Shown here piece by piece: positions 44,762 through 53,375 of a stretch of 64,000 bases of DNA. A program made the position numbers and the translations under genes. How positions within the stretch are numbered: position 1 is the first letter of the stretch; each line of letters starts with the position of its first letter. This stretch comes from Amycolatopsis pretoriensis (GTDB lineage: Bacteria; Actinomycetota; Actinomycetes; Mycobacteriales; Pseudonocardiaceae), in the NCBI RefSeq assembly GCF_900107925.1, contig NZ_FNUJ01000001.1:310001-374000 (forward strand), read 5' to 3'. The notes beneath the pieces were generated by a model. It was not told the DNA's origin, ran no database searches, and was given only the letters and a program-made list of their open reading frames with translations.

Positions 44762-45913
44762 TTACAGGCGTTCGATGATGGTCACGTTGGCGGTGCCGCC
44801 GCCTTCGCACATCGTCTGCAGGCCGTAACGACCCTCGCGGCGCTCCAGCTCGTGCAGGAGCGTCGCGAGGAGCTTCGTCCCGGTCGCCCCGATCGGGTGG
44901 CCGAGGGCGATGCCACCGCCGTTGACGTTCACGCGGGACGGGTCCGCGCCCGTTTCGTCCAGCCACGCCAGCACGACGCTCGCGAACGCCTCGTTGACCT
45001 CGAACAGGTCGATGTCCTCGATCGCGAGCCCCGCGCGGCGCAGCGCGTGGGACGTCGCCGGGATCGGTCCGGTCAGCATCCACACCGGGTCGGCCGCGCG
45101 GACGGACAGGTGGTGGATGCGGGCCCGCGGCGTCAGATCGTGCTCCTTGACGAACGCCTCGGACGCCAACAGCGCCGCGCTCGCGCCGTCGGAGATCTGG
45201 CTGGCCACCGCGGCCGTCAGGCGTGACTCCGGAGAAAGCGGCTTCAACCCGCGCATCCGCTCCAGTGACGTGTCCCGGCGCGGGCCCTCGTCGTGGCGGA
45301 AGCCGTCGACCGGCGCGATCTCCGCGTCGAACCGCCCGGAGTCGATGGCGGACAGGGCCCGCTGGTGGCTGCGGAACGCGTACTCCTCCATGGCTTCCCG
45401 GCTGATGTCCCAATGGGAAGCGATCATGTCGGCGCTGCGGAACTGCGACACCTCGACGCTGCCGTAGCGCTCCTGCCAGCCCTTCGAGCCGGAGAACGGG
45501 TCGTCGAAGCCGTACTCGCGCCCGGCCAGCATCGCCGCGCTGATCGGGATGCGGCTCATGTTCTGCACGCCGCCGGCCAGCACCAGGTCCTGCGTTCCCG
45601 ACATGACGGCTTGGGCCGCGAAGTGCACGGCCTGCTGGCTCGACCCGCACTGCCGGTCGATCGTCACGCCGGGCACGTGGTCCGGGAACCCCGCCGCGAG
45701 CCACGCCGTGCGCGCGATGTTGCCCGACTGCGGGCCCAGGGTGTCCGTGCAGCCGAGGATGACGTCGTCGACGAGGTCCGGGTCGACGCCGGCGCGTTCG
45801 ACGACCGCGCGGATGACGTGCGCGCCGAGGTCGGCGGAGTGCCACCCGGACAGCGCGCCGCCGCGCCGGCCCACGGGCGTGCGGACCGCGTCGAGCAGGA
45901 AAGCTTCGGGCAC
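44762..45913 (-). CDS. fadA6: Thiolase (FadA6-like)
   Basis: Acetyl-CoA acyltransferase of 383 residues that cleaves beta-ketoacyl-CoA in late steroid-ring beta-oxidation. The nucleophilic Cys is in TIDRQCGSSQQAVHFAA near 83-99; VNEAFASVVLAW near 325-336 and NVNGGGIALGHPIGATG near 340-365 carry the catalytic His; TMCEGGGTANVTI near 370-380 has the second Cys. The GTG at 45913 is preceded by GGAG at five bases, which overlaps the TAG stop of the ipdF-like gene. It is convergent with fgd (one-base gap). In mycobacteria fadA6 also lies downstream of ipdF and fadE30. Confidence 0.86.
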   Translation of the reverse strand: MPEAFLLDAVRTPVGRRGGALSGWHSADLGAHVIRAVVERAGVDPDLVDDVILGCTDTLGPQSGNIARTAWLAAGFPDHVPGVTIDRQCGSSQQAVHFAAQAVMSGTQDLVLAGGVQNMSRIPISAAMLAGREYGFDDPFSGSKGWQERYGSVEVSQFRSADMIASHWDISREAMEEYAFRSHQRALSAIDSGRFDAEIAPVDGFRHDEGPRRDTSLERMRGLKPLSPESRLTAAVASQISDGASAALLASEAFVKEHDLTPRARIHHLSVRAADPVWMLTGPIPATSHALRRAGLAIEDIDLFEVNEAFASVVLAWLDETGADPSRVNVNGGGIALGHPIGATGTKLLATLLHELERREGRYGLQTMCEGGGTANVTIIERL

Positions 45914-45921
45914 GACAACTC

Positions 45922-46692
45922 CTAGGGGTGCTGGCTGGAGACGGAGACGACTTCGCCGGTGAGGTAGCTCGCGTAGTCGCTGGCGAGGAAGACCATGACG
46001 TTCGCGACCTCCCACGGCTCGGCGGCGCGGCCGAACGCCTCCTGCTTGGTCAAGTCGGCCAGGAGTTCGTCGCTGGTCACCTTGGCGAGGAAGGGATGCA
46101 TGGCGAGGCTCGGCGCGACGGCGTTGATCCGGACGCCGTGCTCGGCCGCGTCCAGGGCCGAACACCGGGTCAGCGCCATGACGCCGGCTTTCGCGGCGGC
46201 GTAGTGCGCCTGCCCGGCTTGGGCGCGCCAGCCGATCACCGACGCGTTGTTGACGATCGCGCCCCCGCCGCCCTGCGCGACGAACTGCTTCAACGCGGCG
46301 CGAGTGCAGCGGAACGTGCCGGTGAGGGTGATGTCGAGGACGCGCGACCACTCGTCGTCGGTCATCTCCAGCACCGACTTCGTGCCGCCGAGCCCGGCGT
46401 TGTTGACCATGACGTCGAGGCGGCCGAAGTGGTCGACGGCGCCGTCGATGAGCGCCTGGACCTGGACCTCGGCAGTGACGTCGCAGGGGATCGCGTGCAC
46501 CTTCCCGAGTTCGGCCAGCTCGGCGGCCTTTTCACCCAGGCGCCGTTCGTGCCAATCGCTGATCACCACCTGAGCGCCTTCCTCGAGGCAGCGTCGCGCG
46601 ACGGCCGAGCCGATGCCGGTGCCGGCCGCGGCGGTGACCACGACGACCTTGCCGGACAACAGCTCGTGGCCAGGCGGGTACTGGGGGATCAC
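45922..46692 (-). CDS. ipdF: Short-chain dehydrogenase (IpdF-like)
   Basis: SDR of 256 residues; mycobacterial IpdF (Rv3559c) oxidises the 5-hydroxyl of the HIC-CoA intermediate. TAAAGTGIGSAVARRC near 20-35 is the cofactor loop with an Ala-rich variant; NNAGLGG near 97, NNASVIG near 148 for the active Ser, and Tyr-x3-Lys in YAAAKAG near 164. GTG start at 46692 overlapping the fadE30 stop. Located between fadE30 and fadA6, as in mycobacteria, except that kstR2, which lies there in M. tuberculosis, is missing. Confidence 0.83.
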   Translation of the reverse strand: MIPQYPPGHELLSGKVVVVTAAAGTGIGSAVARRCLEEGAQVVISDWHERRLGEKAAELAELGKVHAIPCDVTAEVQVQALIDGAVDHFGRLDVMVNNAGLGGTKSVLEMTDDEWSRVLDITLTGTFRCTRAALKQFVAQGGGGAIVNNASVIGWRAQAGQAHYAAAKAGVMALTRCSALDAAEHGVRINAVAPSLAMHPFLAKVTSDELLADLTKQEAFGRAAEPWEVANVMVFLASDYASYLTGEVVSVSSQHP

Positions 46693-47834
46693 GGGCGGGC
46701 CTCCCTCGGCAGGCCGAGCACGCGCTCGGCGATGATGTTCCGCTCGATTTCGTCCGACCCGCCGTAGATGGTGTCGGCGCGGGTGAACAGGTACAGCCGC
46801 TGGGCGTCGTCCAGTTCGTCCCCGGAAGCGACCAGGGACCGCGCGCCCCGGGCCCGCATCGCGAGTTCGCCGAGCCCGCGGTGCCACTGGGCCCACAGGA
46901 GCTTGCCGACGGCGACCTCCGGCCCGGCCGGGCGGCCCAGCGTCCGCAGGGCGTGGGCGCGCAGGACGCGCAGGCCGAGGCGGGCGCGGGTGAGGTCGGC
47001 GCGCAGCAGCGGGTCGTCGTAGGTGCCGAGCCGTTTCGCATCGGCGGTGATGTCGTCGAGTTCGCGGCGGAAGCCGATCTGCTGGCCCAGCGTCGAAACC
47101 CCGCGTTCGAACCCGAGGGTGGCCATGGCGATCTTCCAGCCGTCGCCCGGGGCGCCGACGACCAGGTCGGCGGGTGTGCGGGCGTCGTCGATGAAGACTT
47201 CGTTGAACTCCGAGGTGCCGGTCAGCTGCTGGATCGGCCGGACCGTCACGCCGTCCTGGCGCAGCGGCACCAGCAGGTAGGAGAGGCCGTGGTGGCGCTG
47301 GGAGCCGGGTTCGGTGCGGGCGACGACGAAGCACCAGTCGGCCACGTGCGCCAGGGACGTCCAGATCTTCTGGCCGTTGACCACCCATTCGCCGTCGCGC
47401 AGAACCGCCGACGTCGAGACGGCGGCCAGGTCGGAGCCGGCGCCGGGCTCGGAGTAGCCCTGGCACCAGAGTTCTTCGACGGCGACGATCTTGGGCAGGA
47501 ACCGGTTCCGCTGCTCGGGCGTACCGAAGGCGATCAGCGTCGGGCCGAGCAGCTGCTCGCCGATGTGGTTGACGCGGGCAGGTGCACCCGAGGCCGCGTA
47601 CTCCTCGTGGAAGGCGACCTGCTCGTCGAGGGAGAGGCCGCGGCCGCCGAACTCCGCCGGCCAGCCGACGCACGTCCAGCCCGCGGCGGCGAGGTGGCGT
47701 TCCCAGGCCAGGCGCAGGTCGAACGCCTCGTGCTCGCGTCCCGGCCCGCCGAGACCGCGCAACCGGGCGAACTCGCCGGTCAGGTTGTCCGCGAGCCAGC
47801 CCGCGACCTCGCGGCGGAATCGCGTCGGTTCCAC
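46689..47834 (-). CDS. fadE30: Acyl-CoA dehydrogenase (FadE30-like)
   Basis: FAD-dependent acyl-CoA dehydrogenase of 381 residues, first enzyme of its - strand operon. GYSEPGAGSDLAAVST near 126-141 binds FAD and substrate; WVVNGQKIWTSLAHVADW near 153-170 follows; the C-terminal YGGSDEIERNIIAERVLGLP block near 355-375 is intact. The GTG at 47834 has AAGGAGG five bases before it; an ATG 11 codons upstream spans that ribosome site. Divergent from fadD3 with a KstR-like operator in the 82-bp gap. In mycobacteria FadE30 desaturates HIP-CoA, the step after FadD3. Confidence 0.86.
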   Translation of the reverse strand: MEPTRFRREVAGWLADNLTGEFARLRGLGGPGREHEAFDLRLAWERHLAAAGWTCVGWPAEFGGRGLSLDEQVAFHEEYAASGAPARVNHIGEQLLGPTLIAFGTPEQRNRFLPKIVAVEELWCQGYSEPGAGSDLAAVSTSAVLRDGEWVVNGQKIWTSLAHVADWCFVVARTEPGSQRHHGLSYLLVPLRQDGVTVRPIQQLTGTSEFNEVFIDDARTPADLVVGAPGDGWKIAMATLGFERGVSTLGQQIGFRRELDDITADAKRLGTYDDPLLRADLTRARLGLRVLRAHALRTLGRPAGPEVAVGKLLWAQWHRGLGELAMRARGARSLVASGDELDDAQRLYLFTRADTIYGGSDEIERNIIAERVLGLPREARP

Positions 47835-47879
47835 GCACGCCTCCTTGCTGCCGGGCCGGTCCGGCACCTAGGGTAATGA

Positions 47880-47894
47880 GAACACGTTCTAGTT
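47880..47894. promoter_or_regulatory. KstR-like operator between fadE30 and fadD3
   Basis: AGAAC-AC-GTTCTAGTT (47879-47894 with flanks) is the best of three copies of this word in the window, with a full AGAAC/GTTCT dyad. It lies between divergent steroid operons, where a single repressor could control both. Confidence 0.75.
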
Positions 47895-47916
47895 TGTCGG
47901 TCCAGAGGAGGGTGTG

Positions 47917-49449
47917 GTGGGACAGACCACGATCCCGGCCGTCGTCCGCGATGCCGCCGCGAAGTTCGGCGCCGCGGAGGCACTGGTCGACGGCGACGTC
48001 CGGCTCGGCTTCGACGCGCTTCTGCAACGTGTTCAAGCGGTCGCGCGGGCCTTCGCCGCCCGCGGCGTCCAGCCCGGCGACCGGGTCGCCGTCACCCTGC
48101 CCAACACCAGCCACTGGGTGCTCACGGCGCTGGGCGCGCTCTACGCGGGCGCGTCCCTGGTGCCGGTCAACACGCGGTTCACCGCCGCCGAGACCGTCGA
48201 CCTGCTCGTCCGCAGCCGGGCGAAAGCCCTGGTCGTGGCCGCGGACTTTCTCGGCGCGGACCGCCACGCCGCGATCGTGGCGACCGGCGCCGAGCTGCCG
48301 GACCTCGCCACGGTCGTCCGGGTACCCCTGGAGCGGCCGCACCGGCCGGTGCCGGGCACCCTCGGCTGGGACGAATTCCTGGATCTCGCGCCGCAGGTGC
48401 CGCTCGCCGAAGCCGAACGACGCGCGGACGCCGTCCGGCCGGACGACGTCAGCGACATCCTGTTCACCTCGGGCACGACCGGCCGCTCGAAAGGCGTGCT
48501 CTCCGCGCACCGCCAGGTGGTCGGCGTCGCCGCGGCCTGGGCGGAGTGCGGCCGGGTCACCGCCGACGACCGGTACCTGGTGATCAACCCGTTCTTCCAC
48601 AGCTTCGGCTACAAGGCCGGGATCGTGGTCGGGCTGCTGACCGGCGCGACGATCGTCCCGCAGGCTGTGTTCGACGTGCGCGCCGCCCTGGAGCTGATCG
48701 AGCGCGAACGCATCTCGGTGCTCCCGGGCGCGCCGACGATCTTCCAGTCGCTGCTCAACGAACCCGAGCGCGGCGACGTCTCGTCGTTGCGGCTGGCGGT
48801 GACCGGCGCGGCCGACGTCCCGGCGTCGCTCGTCCGGCGCATGCGGGCCGACCTGGGCTTCGACATCGTCCTGACCGCGTACGGCCTCACCGAAGCCGTC
48901 GTGGTGACCATGTGCCGGCCGGGCGACGACGCCGAGCTGGTCGCGCGCACGTCCGGCCGCGCGACGGCGGACTTCGAGGTCGCCATCCAGGGTTCGCCCG
49001 GCGAAGTCGTGGTCCGGGGGCCGAACGTGATGCTCGGCTACCTCGACGACCCGGACGCCACCGCGAAGGCCGTCGACGAGCAGGGCTGGCTGCACACCGG
49101 CGACGTCGGCGAACTCGACGCCGACGGCAACCTGACGCTCACCGGCCGGCTCAAGGACATGTACATCTGCGGCGGCTTCAACGTCTACCCCGCCGAGGTC
49201 GAACACGCCCTGACCGAGCTGGAGGGCGTCCGCGACGTCGCCGTCGTCGGCGTCCCGGACGAGCGGCTCGGCGAGGTCGGCAAGGCCTTCGTCGTCGGCA
49301 CCGGCCTGACCGAGCGGGACGTCCTCGCGTTCTGCCGCGAGCGGCTCGCCAACTACAAGACCCCGCGGTTCGTCGCGTTCCTGGACGAACTGCCCCGCAA
49401 CGCTTCCGGCAAGGTGCTGAAGCGGCTGCTGACCGAGGAGAACGCATGA
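47917..49449 (+). CDS. fadD3: HIP-CoA ligase (FadD3-like)
   Basis: Acyl-CoA synthetase of 510 residues; FadD3 activates HIP, the two-ring propionate left after steroid A/B-ring removal. Motifs: FTSGTTGRSKGVLSAH near 182-197, NPFFHSFGYKAG near 225-236, TAYGLTEAVVVTMC near 322, the hinge TGDVGELDADGNLTLTGRLKDM near 388-409 and ELPRNASGKVLKRLL near 490-504 with the catalytic Lys. I chose the GTG at 47917 because GGAGG is five bases before it; the adjacent GTG at 47914 is possible. It leads a five-gene chain with ATGA or TGATG overlaps and has a KstR-like operator upstream. Confidence 0.87.
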   Translation: MGQTTIPAVVRDAAAKFGAAEALVDGDVRLGFDALLQRVQAVARAFAARGVQPGDRVAVTLPNTSHWVLTALGALYAGASLVPVNTRFTAAETVDLLVRSRAKALVVAADFLGADRHAAIVATGAELPDLATVVRVPLERPHRPVPGTLGWDEFLDLAPQVPLAEAERRADAVRPDDVSDILFTSGTTGRSKGVLSAHRQVVGVAAAWAECGRVTADDRYLVINPFFHSFGYKAGIVVGLLTGATIVPQAVFDVRAALELIERERISVLPGAPTIFQSLLNEPERGDVSSLRLAVTGAADVPASLVRRMRADLGFDIVLTAYGLTEAVVVTMCRPGDDAELVARTSGRATADFEVAIQGSPGEVVVRGPNVMLGYLDDPDATAKAVDEQGWLHTGDVGELDADGNLTLTGRLKDMYICGGFNVYPAEVEHALTELEGVRDVAVVGVPDERLGEVGKAFVVGTGLTERDVLAFCRERLANYKTPRFVAFLDELPRNASGKVLKRLLTEENA

Positions 49450-50291
49450 CTGAACCGGTGGTCCGCTCCGAGCGGCGCGGGCCGGTCGCGGTGGTCACGA
49501 TGAACCGGCCGGACTACCGCAACGCCCAGAACTCGGCCATGACCTACGCGCTCGACGACGCTTTCACCGACGCCGTCAACGACCCCGAGGTGAAGGTGAT
49601 CGTGCTGGCGGGGGAGGGGAAGCACTTCTCCGCCGGGCACGACATCGGCAGCCCGGGCCGCGACGCGGACCAGCCGTTCGACCGGCGCGCGGTGATGTGG
49701 TGGGACCACACCGACCGGGCCGGCGGTGACCAGCGGTTCGCCCGCGAGTCCGAGGTCTACCTCGGGATGTGCCGCCGCTGGCGGGAGATCCCGAAGCCGA
49801 TGATCGCGAGCGTCCAGGGCGCGTGCATCGCGGGCGGGCTGATGCTGGCGTGGGTGTGCGACCTGATCGTCGCCGCCGATGACGCGTTCTTCGCCGATCC
49901 GGTGGTGCGGATGGGGATTCCGGGGGTCGAGTACTTCGCGCACCCGTGGGTGCTCGGCCCGCGCGCGGCCAAGGAAGTGCTGTTCACCGGCGAGCGGTTC
50001 ACCGTCCAGCAGGCCAAGGAATGGGGCATGGTCACGCGGATCGTGCCACGCGCCGAACTGGAAGAACGCACCCTCGAACTCGCGGAGAAGATCAGCGGGA
50101 TGCCGCAGTTCGGACTGGCACTGGCGAAGAAAGCCGTCAACCAGGCCGAGGACCTGATGGGCCTGCGGTCCGGAATGGACTCCGTGTTCGGGCTCCACCA
50201 CCTGGCGCACGCGCACAACGCGGAGACGTCGGAAGACTCCCTCGGTGGGCAGTCGGCGCGGTCGATGCGTGACGCGAACAAGGGGGCGTGA
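49446..50291 (+). CDS. Enoyl-CoA hydratase family protein
   Basis: Crotonase-fold protein of 281 residues. TMNRPDYRNAQN near 18-29, KHFSAGHDIGSPG near 59-71 (oxyanion), SVQGACIAGGLMLAWVCDL near 119-137. The insertion PFDRRAVMWWDHTDRAGGD at about 79-97 is longer than in standard hydratases and is seen in the EchA13/Rv3551-type actinobacterial group. ATGA-coupled to fadD3 and one-base-coupled to the next fadE gene. It should act on a steroid-ring CoA ester; which double bond is hydrated is unknown. Confidence 0.85.
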   Translation: MTEPVVRSERRGPVAVVTMNRPDYRNAQNSAMTYALDDAFTDAVNDPEVKVIVLAGEGKHFSAGHDIGSPGRDADQPFDRRAVMWWDHTDRAGGDQRFARESEVYLGMCRRWREIPKPMIASVQGACIAGGLMLAWVCDLIVAADDAFFADPVVRMGIPGVEYFAHPWVLGPRAAKEVLFTGERFTVQQAKEWGMVTRIVPRAELEERTLELAEKISGMPQFGLALAKKAVNQAEDLMGLRSGMDSVFGLHHLAHAHNAETSEDSLGGQSARSMRDANKGA

Positions 50292-51421
50292 TGGACCTCG
50301 ACATCGACGAGGCGTCCGCGGCCTTCCGCGACGAGGCCCGTGAGTGGCTGGCTTCGCATGTTCGTTCGCTGCCGTCGATGGACACCGCCGAGGGCTTCGC
50401 GGCGCACCGCGAGTGGGAGGCCGAGCTGGCCGAGGCGCGGTGGTCGGTCGTGTCGTGGCCGCGGGAGTACCACGGGCGAGACGCGTCGATGCTGCAGTGG
50501 CTGCTGTTCGAGGAGGAGTACTACGCGTCGGGGGCGCCGGGGCGGGTCAGCCAGAACGGCATCTTCATGCTCGGCCCGACATTGTTCGCGCACGGCACGC
50601 AAGAGCAGCGCGACCGGATCCTACCCGCGATGGCGACCGGTGAGCAGGTGTGGGCCCAGGCGTGGTCGGAGCCCGAGGCGGGCAGCGACATCGCGGCGTT
50701 GCGCAGCACGGCGGTGCGCACCGACGGTGGCTGGTTGCTGTCGGGGCAGAAGACGTGGAGTTCGCGGGCCTCCTTCGCCGATCGTGCGTTCGGGTTGTTG
50801 CGCACCGATCCCGACGCTCAGCGCCACCACGGCCTGACGTACTTCATGGTCGACCTGCGCGCCGAGGGTGTCACGGTCCGGCCGATCCCGCAGCTGGACG
50901 GCGAACCCGGTTTCGCGGAGATCTTCTTCGACGACGTGTTCGTCCCGGACGAGGACGTCATCGGCGAAGTCGGGCAGGGCTGGCGGGTGGCGATGACGAC
51001 GGCGAACAACGAGCGTGGCCTGTCGCTGCGCAGCCCGGGCCGGTTCCTCGCCGCAGCCGATCGTCTCGTCGACCTCTGGCGTACGGAGGGCGCGCCCGAG
51101 TCCACAAAGGACAGGGTGGCGGACGCCTGGATCGGTGCTCGTGCCTATCAGCTCTACACGTTCGGCACCGTGAGCCGCCTGGCCGAGGGCGGCGAGCTGG
51201 GCCCGGAATCCAGCGTCAACAAGCTTTTTTGGTCCCATTTGGACGTCGAACTGCACGAGACGGCCCTGGACGTGCTCGGCCCGGCCGCGGAGACCGACGA
51301 GACCTGGGTCGACGGGTACCTGTTCTCCCTCGCCGGGCCGATCTACGGCGGTACCGACCAGATCCAGCGGAACACGATCGCCGAACGGCTGCTGAAGCTG
51401 CCCAGGGAGGCCCGCCGATGA
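50291..51421 (+). CDS. fadE31: Acyl-CoA dehydrogenase (FadE31-like)
   Basis: Acyl-CoA dehydrogenase of 376 residues. AQAWSEPEAGSDIAALRS near 123-140, LLSGQKTWSSRASFADRAFG near 150-169 and the C-terminal YGGTDQIQRNTIAERLLKLP block near 350-370 give a complete FAD site. The ATG at 50291 (TGATG with the previous stop, AGGGGG four bases upstream) is preferred over the GTG at 50288. Followed by two shorter family members, as in mycobacterial fadE31-32-33, where large and small subunits form alpha2beta2 enzymes. Confidence 0.86.
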   Translation: MDLDIDEASAAFRDEAREWLASHVRSLPSMDTAEGFAAHREWEAELAEARWSVVSWPREYHGRDASMLQWLLFEEEYYASGAPGRVSQNGIFMLGPTLFAHGTQEQRDRILPAMATGEQVWAQAWSEPEAGSDIAALRSTAVRTDGGWLLSGQKTWSSRASFADRAFGLLRTDPDAQRHHGLTYFMVDLRAEGVTVRPIPQLDGEPGFAEIFFDDVFVPDEDVIGEVGQGWRVAMTTANNERGLSLRSPGRFLAAADRLVDLWRTEGAPESTKDRVADAWIGARAYQLYTFGTVSRLAEGGELGPESSVNKLFWSHLDVELHETALDVLGPAAETDETWVDGYLFSLAGPIYGGTDQIQRNTIAERLLKLPREARR

Positions 51422-52332
51422 GGTTTCAGCTCTCGCCGGAGCACCGCCAGTTCGCCGCGACGCTGCACGACCTGCTGGGCGGGGCGGACACCGCGGCGAC
51501 CGCCCGTGCCTGGGCGGCGGGGGAGCACGACCGCGGCCTCAAACTCTGGCGCGCGCTCGCCGACATCGGAGTCTTCGGCTTGCTGGTGCCCGAGGACTAC
51601 GGGGGCCTCGGTGCCGGCCCGGTCGACCTGGTCGTCGCGTGTGAAGCGCTCGGCTACCACGCCGTCCCGGGCCCGCTCGTCGAATCGGCGGCGGTCACGC
51701 CGGCGCTGCTGACCGGCGACCGGCTGACCGCGCTCGCCGAAGGTGATCTCCTGGCCACCGTCGCCGCCCCACCGGAAGTCCCCCTGGCACTCGACGCCGA
51801 CGTCGCGGGAGTCGTGCTGGACCTGACCGGCGCCGAACTGGAACCGGAGTCCGACGTCGTCCGCTCGATCGACCCGGCTCGGCGGCTGTTCCCGGTCTCC
51901 GCCACTCCGGCGGGCGAGACCGCCGCGTTCGACCTGGGTGTCCTGGCGGTGTCCGCGCAGCTGCTCGGCGCCGGCCAATGGCTCCTCGACACGTCGGTGG
52001 AATACGCGAAGCAGCGCCGCCAGTACGGCCGCGCCATCGGCGAGTACCAGGCGATCAAGCACCTCCTCGCCGACGTCGCGACCCGCCTCGAACTCGCCCG
52101 CCCGCTGCTCCACGGCGCGGCCGTCGCCGGCGACACGTTCGCCCGGGACGTCTCGGCGGCGAAGGTCATGGCGGGCGGCGCCGCGCACCTCGCCGCACGG
52201 ACCGCCCTGCAGGTCCACGGCGCCATCGGCTACACCGCCGAACACGACCTCGGCCTGCGGCTGACGAAGGTGCGGGCCCTCGCCGGCGCCTGGGGGACCG
52301 GGTCGTTCCACCGGACGCGGGTGCTGCGATGA
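51418..52332 (+). CDS. fadE32: Acyl-CoA dehydrogenase small subunit (FadE32-like)
   Basis: Short acyl-CoA dehydrogenase of 304 residues, about 80 shorter than the normal chain, as expected for the partner subunit of an alpha2beta2 enzyme. GVFGLLVPEDYGGLGAGPVD near 50-69 is the family N-terminal block; VEYAKQRRQYGRAIGEYQAIKHLLAD near 195-220 and ALQVHGAIGYTAEHDLGL near 260-277 complete the C domain. The middle beta domain is eroded, with no SEPxAGSD motif. ATGA-coupled on both sides. Confidence 0.85.
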   Translation: MRFQLSPEHRQFAATLHDLLGGADTAATARAWAAGEHDRGLKLWRALADIGVFGLLVPEDYGGLGAGPVDLVVACEALGYHAVPGPLVESAAVTPALLTGDRLTALAEGDLLATVAAPPEVPLALDADVAGVVLDLTGAELEPESDVVRSIDPARRLFPVSATPAGETAAFDLGVLAVSAQLLGAGQWLLDTSVEYAKQRRQYGRAIGEYQAIKHLLADVATRLELARPLLHGAAVAGDTFARDVSAAKVMAGGAAHLAARTALQVHGAIGYTAEHDLGLRLTKVRALAGAWGTGSFHRTRVLR

Positions 52333-53375
52333 CCGATCCCCTGGACACCGAGGAAGCCCGGGCCCTGCGGGACGCCGTCCGGGCGCTGCTGACCCGCCGG
52401 TCGGGTCCCGAGGCGGTGCGAGCGGCGCTGGAGTCCCCGCTCGGCCACGACGACAAGCTCTGGTCGACGCTGTGCGAGCAGATCGGCGTCGCCGCCCTCG
52501 CGATCCCCGAGCACTACGGCGGCGCGGGCGCCGGCCTGGCCGAGATCTGCGTGGTCCAGCAGGAACTCGGCCGGACCCTGACGCCCACCCCGCTGCTCGG
52601 ATCCGCGGTGCTGTGCGGGGAAGCGTTGCTGCGCACGGGAAACGACGAGGCCTGCGAACGGCTGCTGCCGGGCATCGCCGCGGGCACCACCCTCGCCGCG
52701 CTGGCCTGGTCCGACGAGGACTGGTCACCGGCGCTCACCGCGTCCGACAGCGGACTCGGCGGCCGCGCCCACTACGTCCTCGACGGCGACCTCGCGGACG
52801 TCCTCCTGGCGGTGGCCCGCACCGCGGACGGCGCCGGCCTGTTCGAGGTGCCCCTGGACGGCGTCCGCCGCGAGCGCGTCACGACCCTCGACCCGACGCG
52901 GCGGCTGGCTGTCGTGGACTTCGCGTCGACCCCGGCCCGGCGTCTCGACACCGACGGATTCGGTCAGCAGCTGGGGAAGCTGCTCGACACGGCGGTGGTC
53001 GCGGTGGCGGCCGAGCAGGTCGGCGCGGCGGCCCGGGCCCTGGAACTGACGGTGGAGTACACGAAGCAACGCCGCCAGTTCGGCCGTCCGATCGGCTCGT
53101 TCCAGGCGTTGAAGCACCGGATGGCCGACGTGCACGTCCACGTCGAAGCCGCCCGGTCGGCGCTGTACGCGGCCATTGTGGACGGTGACCCCGAAGCGGT
53201 CACGACCGCGAAAGTCGTGTGCGGCGAGGCGTTTTCCCACGCGGCGGCCGAGATGATCCAGCTCCACGGCGGCATCGCGATCACCTGGGAACACGACGCC
53301 CACCTGTACTTCAAGCGCGCGCACGGAACCGCCCTGCTGTTCGGCGATCCCGTGCGCGCGCTCTCGACCGGCTAG
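52329..53375 (+). CDS. fadE33: Acyl-CoA dehydrogenase small subunit (FadE33-like)
   Basis: Acyl-CoA dehydrogenase of 348 residues. GVAALAIPEHYGGAGAGLAE near 53-72, VEYTKQRRQFGRPIGSFQALKHRMAD near 237-262 and IQLHGGIAITWEHDAHLYFKRA near 308-329. Like FadE32 it has a reduced middle domain (LAWSDEDWSP in place of the SEPxAGSD loop), the pattern of the heteromeric steroid acyl-CoA dehydrogenases. Last gene of the fadD3 operon; its stop overlaps the convergent monooxygenase stop by 4 bp. Confidence 0.85.
   Translation: MTDPLDTEEARALRDAVRALLTRRSGPEAVRAALESPLGHDDKLWSTLCEQIGVAALAIPEHYGGAGAGLAEICVVQQELGRTLTPTPLLGSAVLCGEALLRTGNDEACERLLPGIAAGTTLAALAWSDEDWSPALTASDSGLGGRAHYVLDGDLADVLLAVARTADGAGLFEVPLDGVRRERVTTLDPTRRLAVVDFASTPARRLDTDGFGQQLGKLLDTAVVAVAAEQVGAAARALELTVEYTKQRRQFGRPIGSFQALKHRMADVHVHVEAARSALYAAIVDGDPEAVTTAKVVCGEAFSHAAAEMIQLHGGIAITWEHDAHLYFKRAHGTALLFGDPVRALSTG

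Noticed and set aside
46693..49206. Upstream extension of the ipdF-like gene to about 1094 residues
   Set aside because: Only the part from 46692 down is SDR-like. The rest is antisense or out of frame with fadE30 and fadD3, both clear genes.
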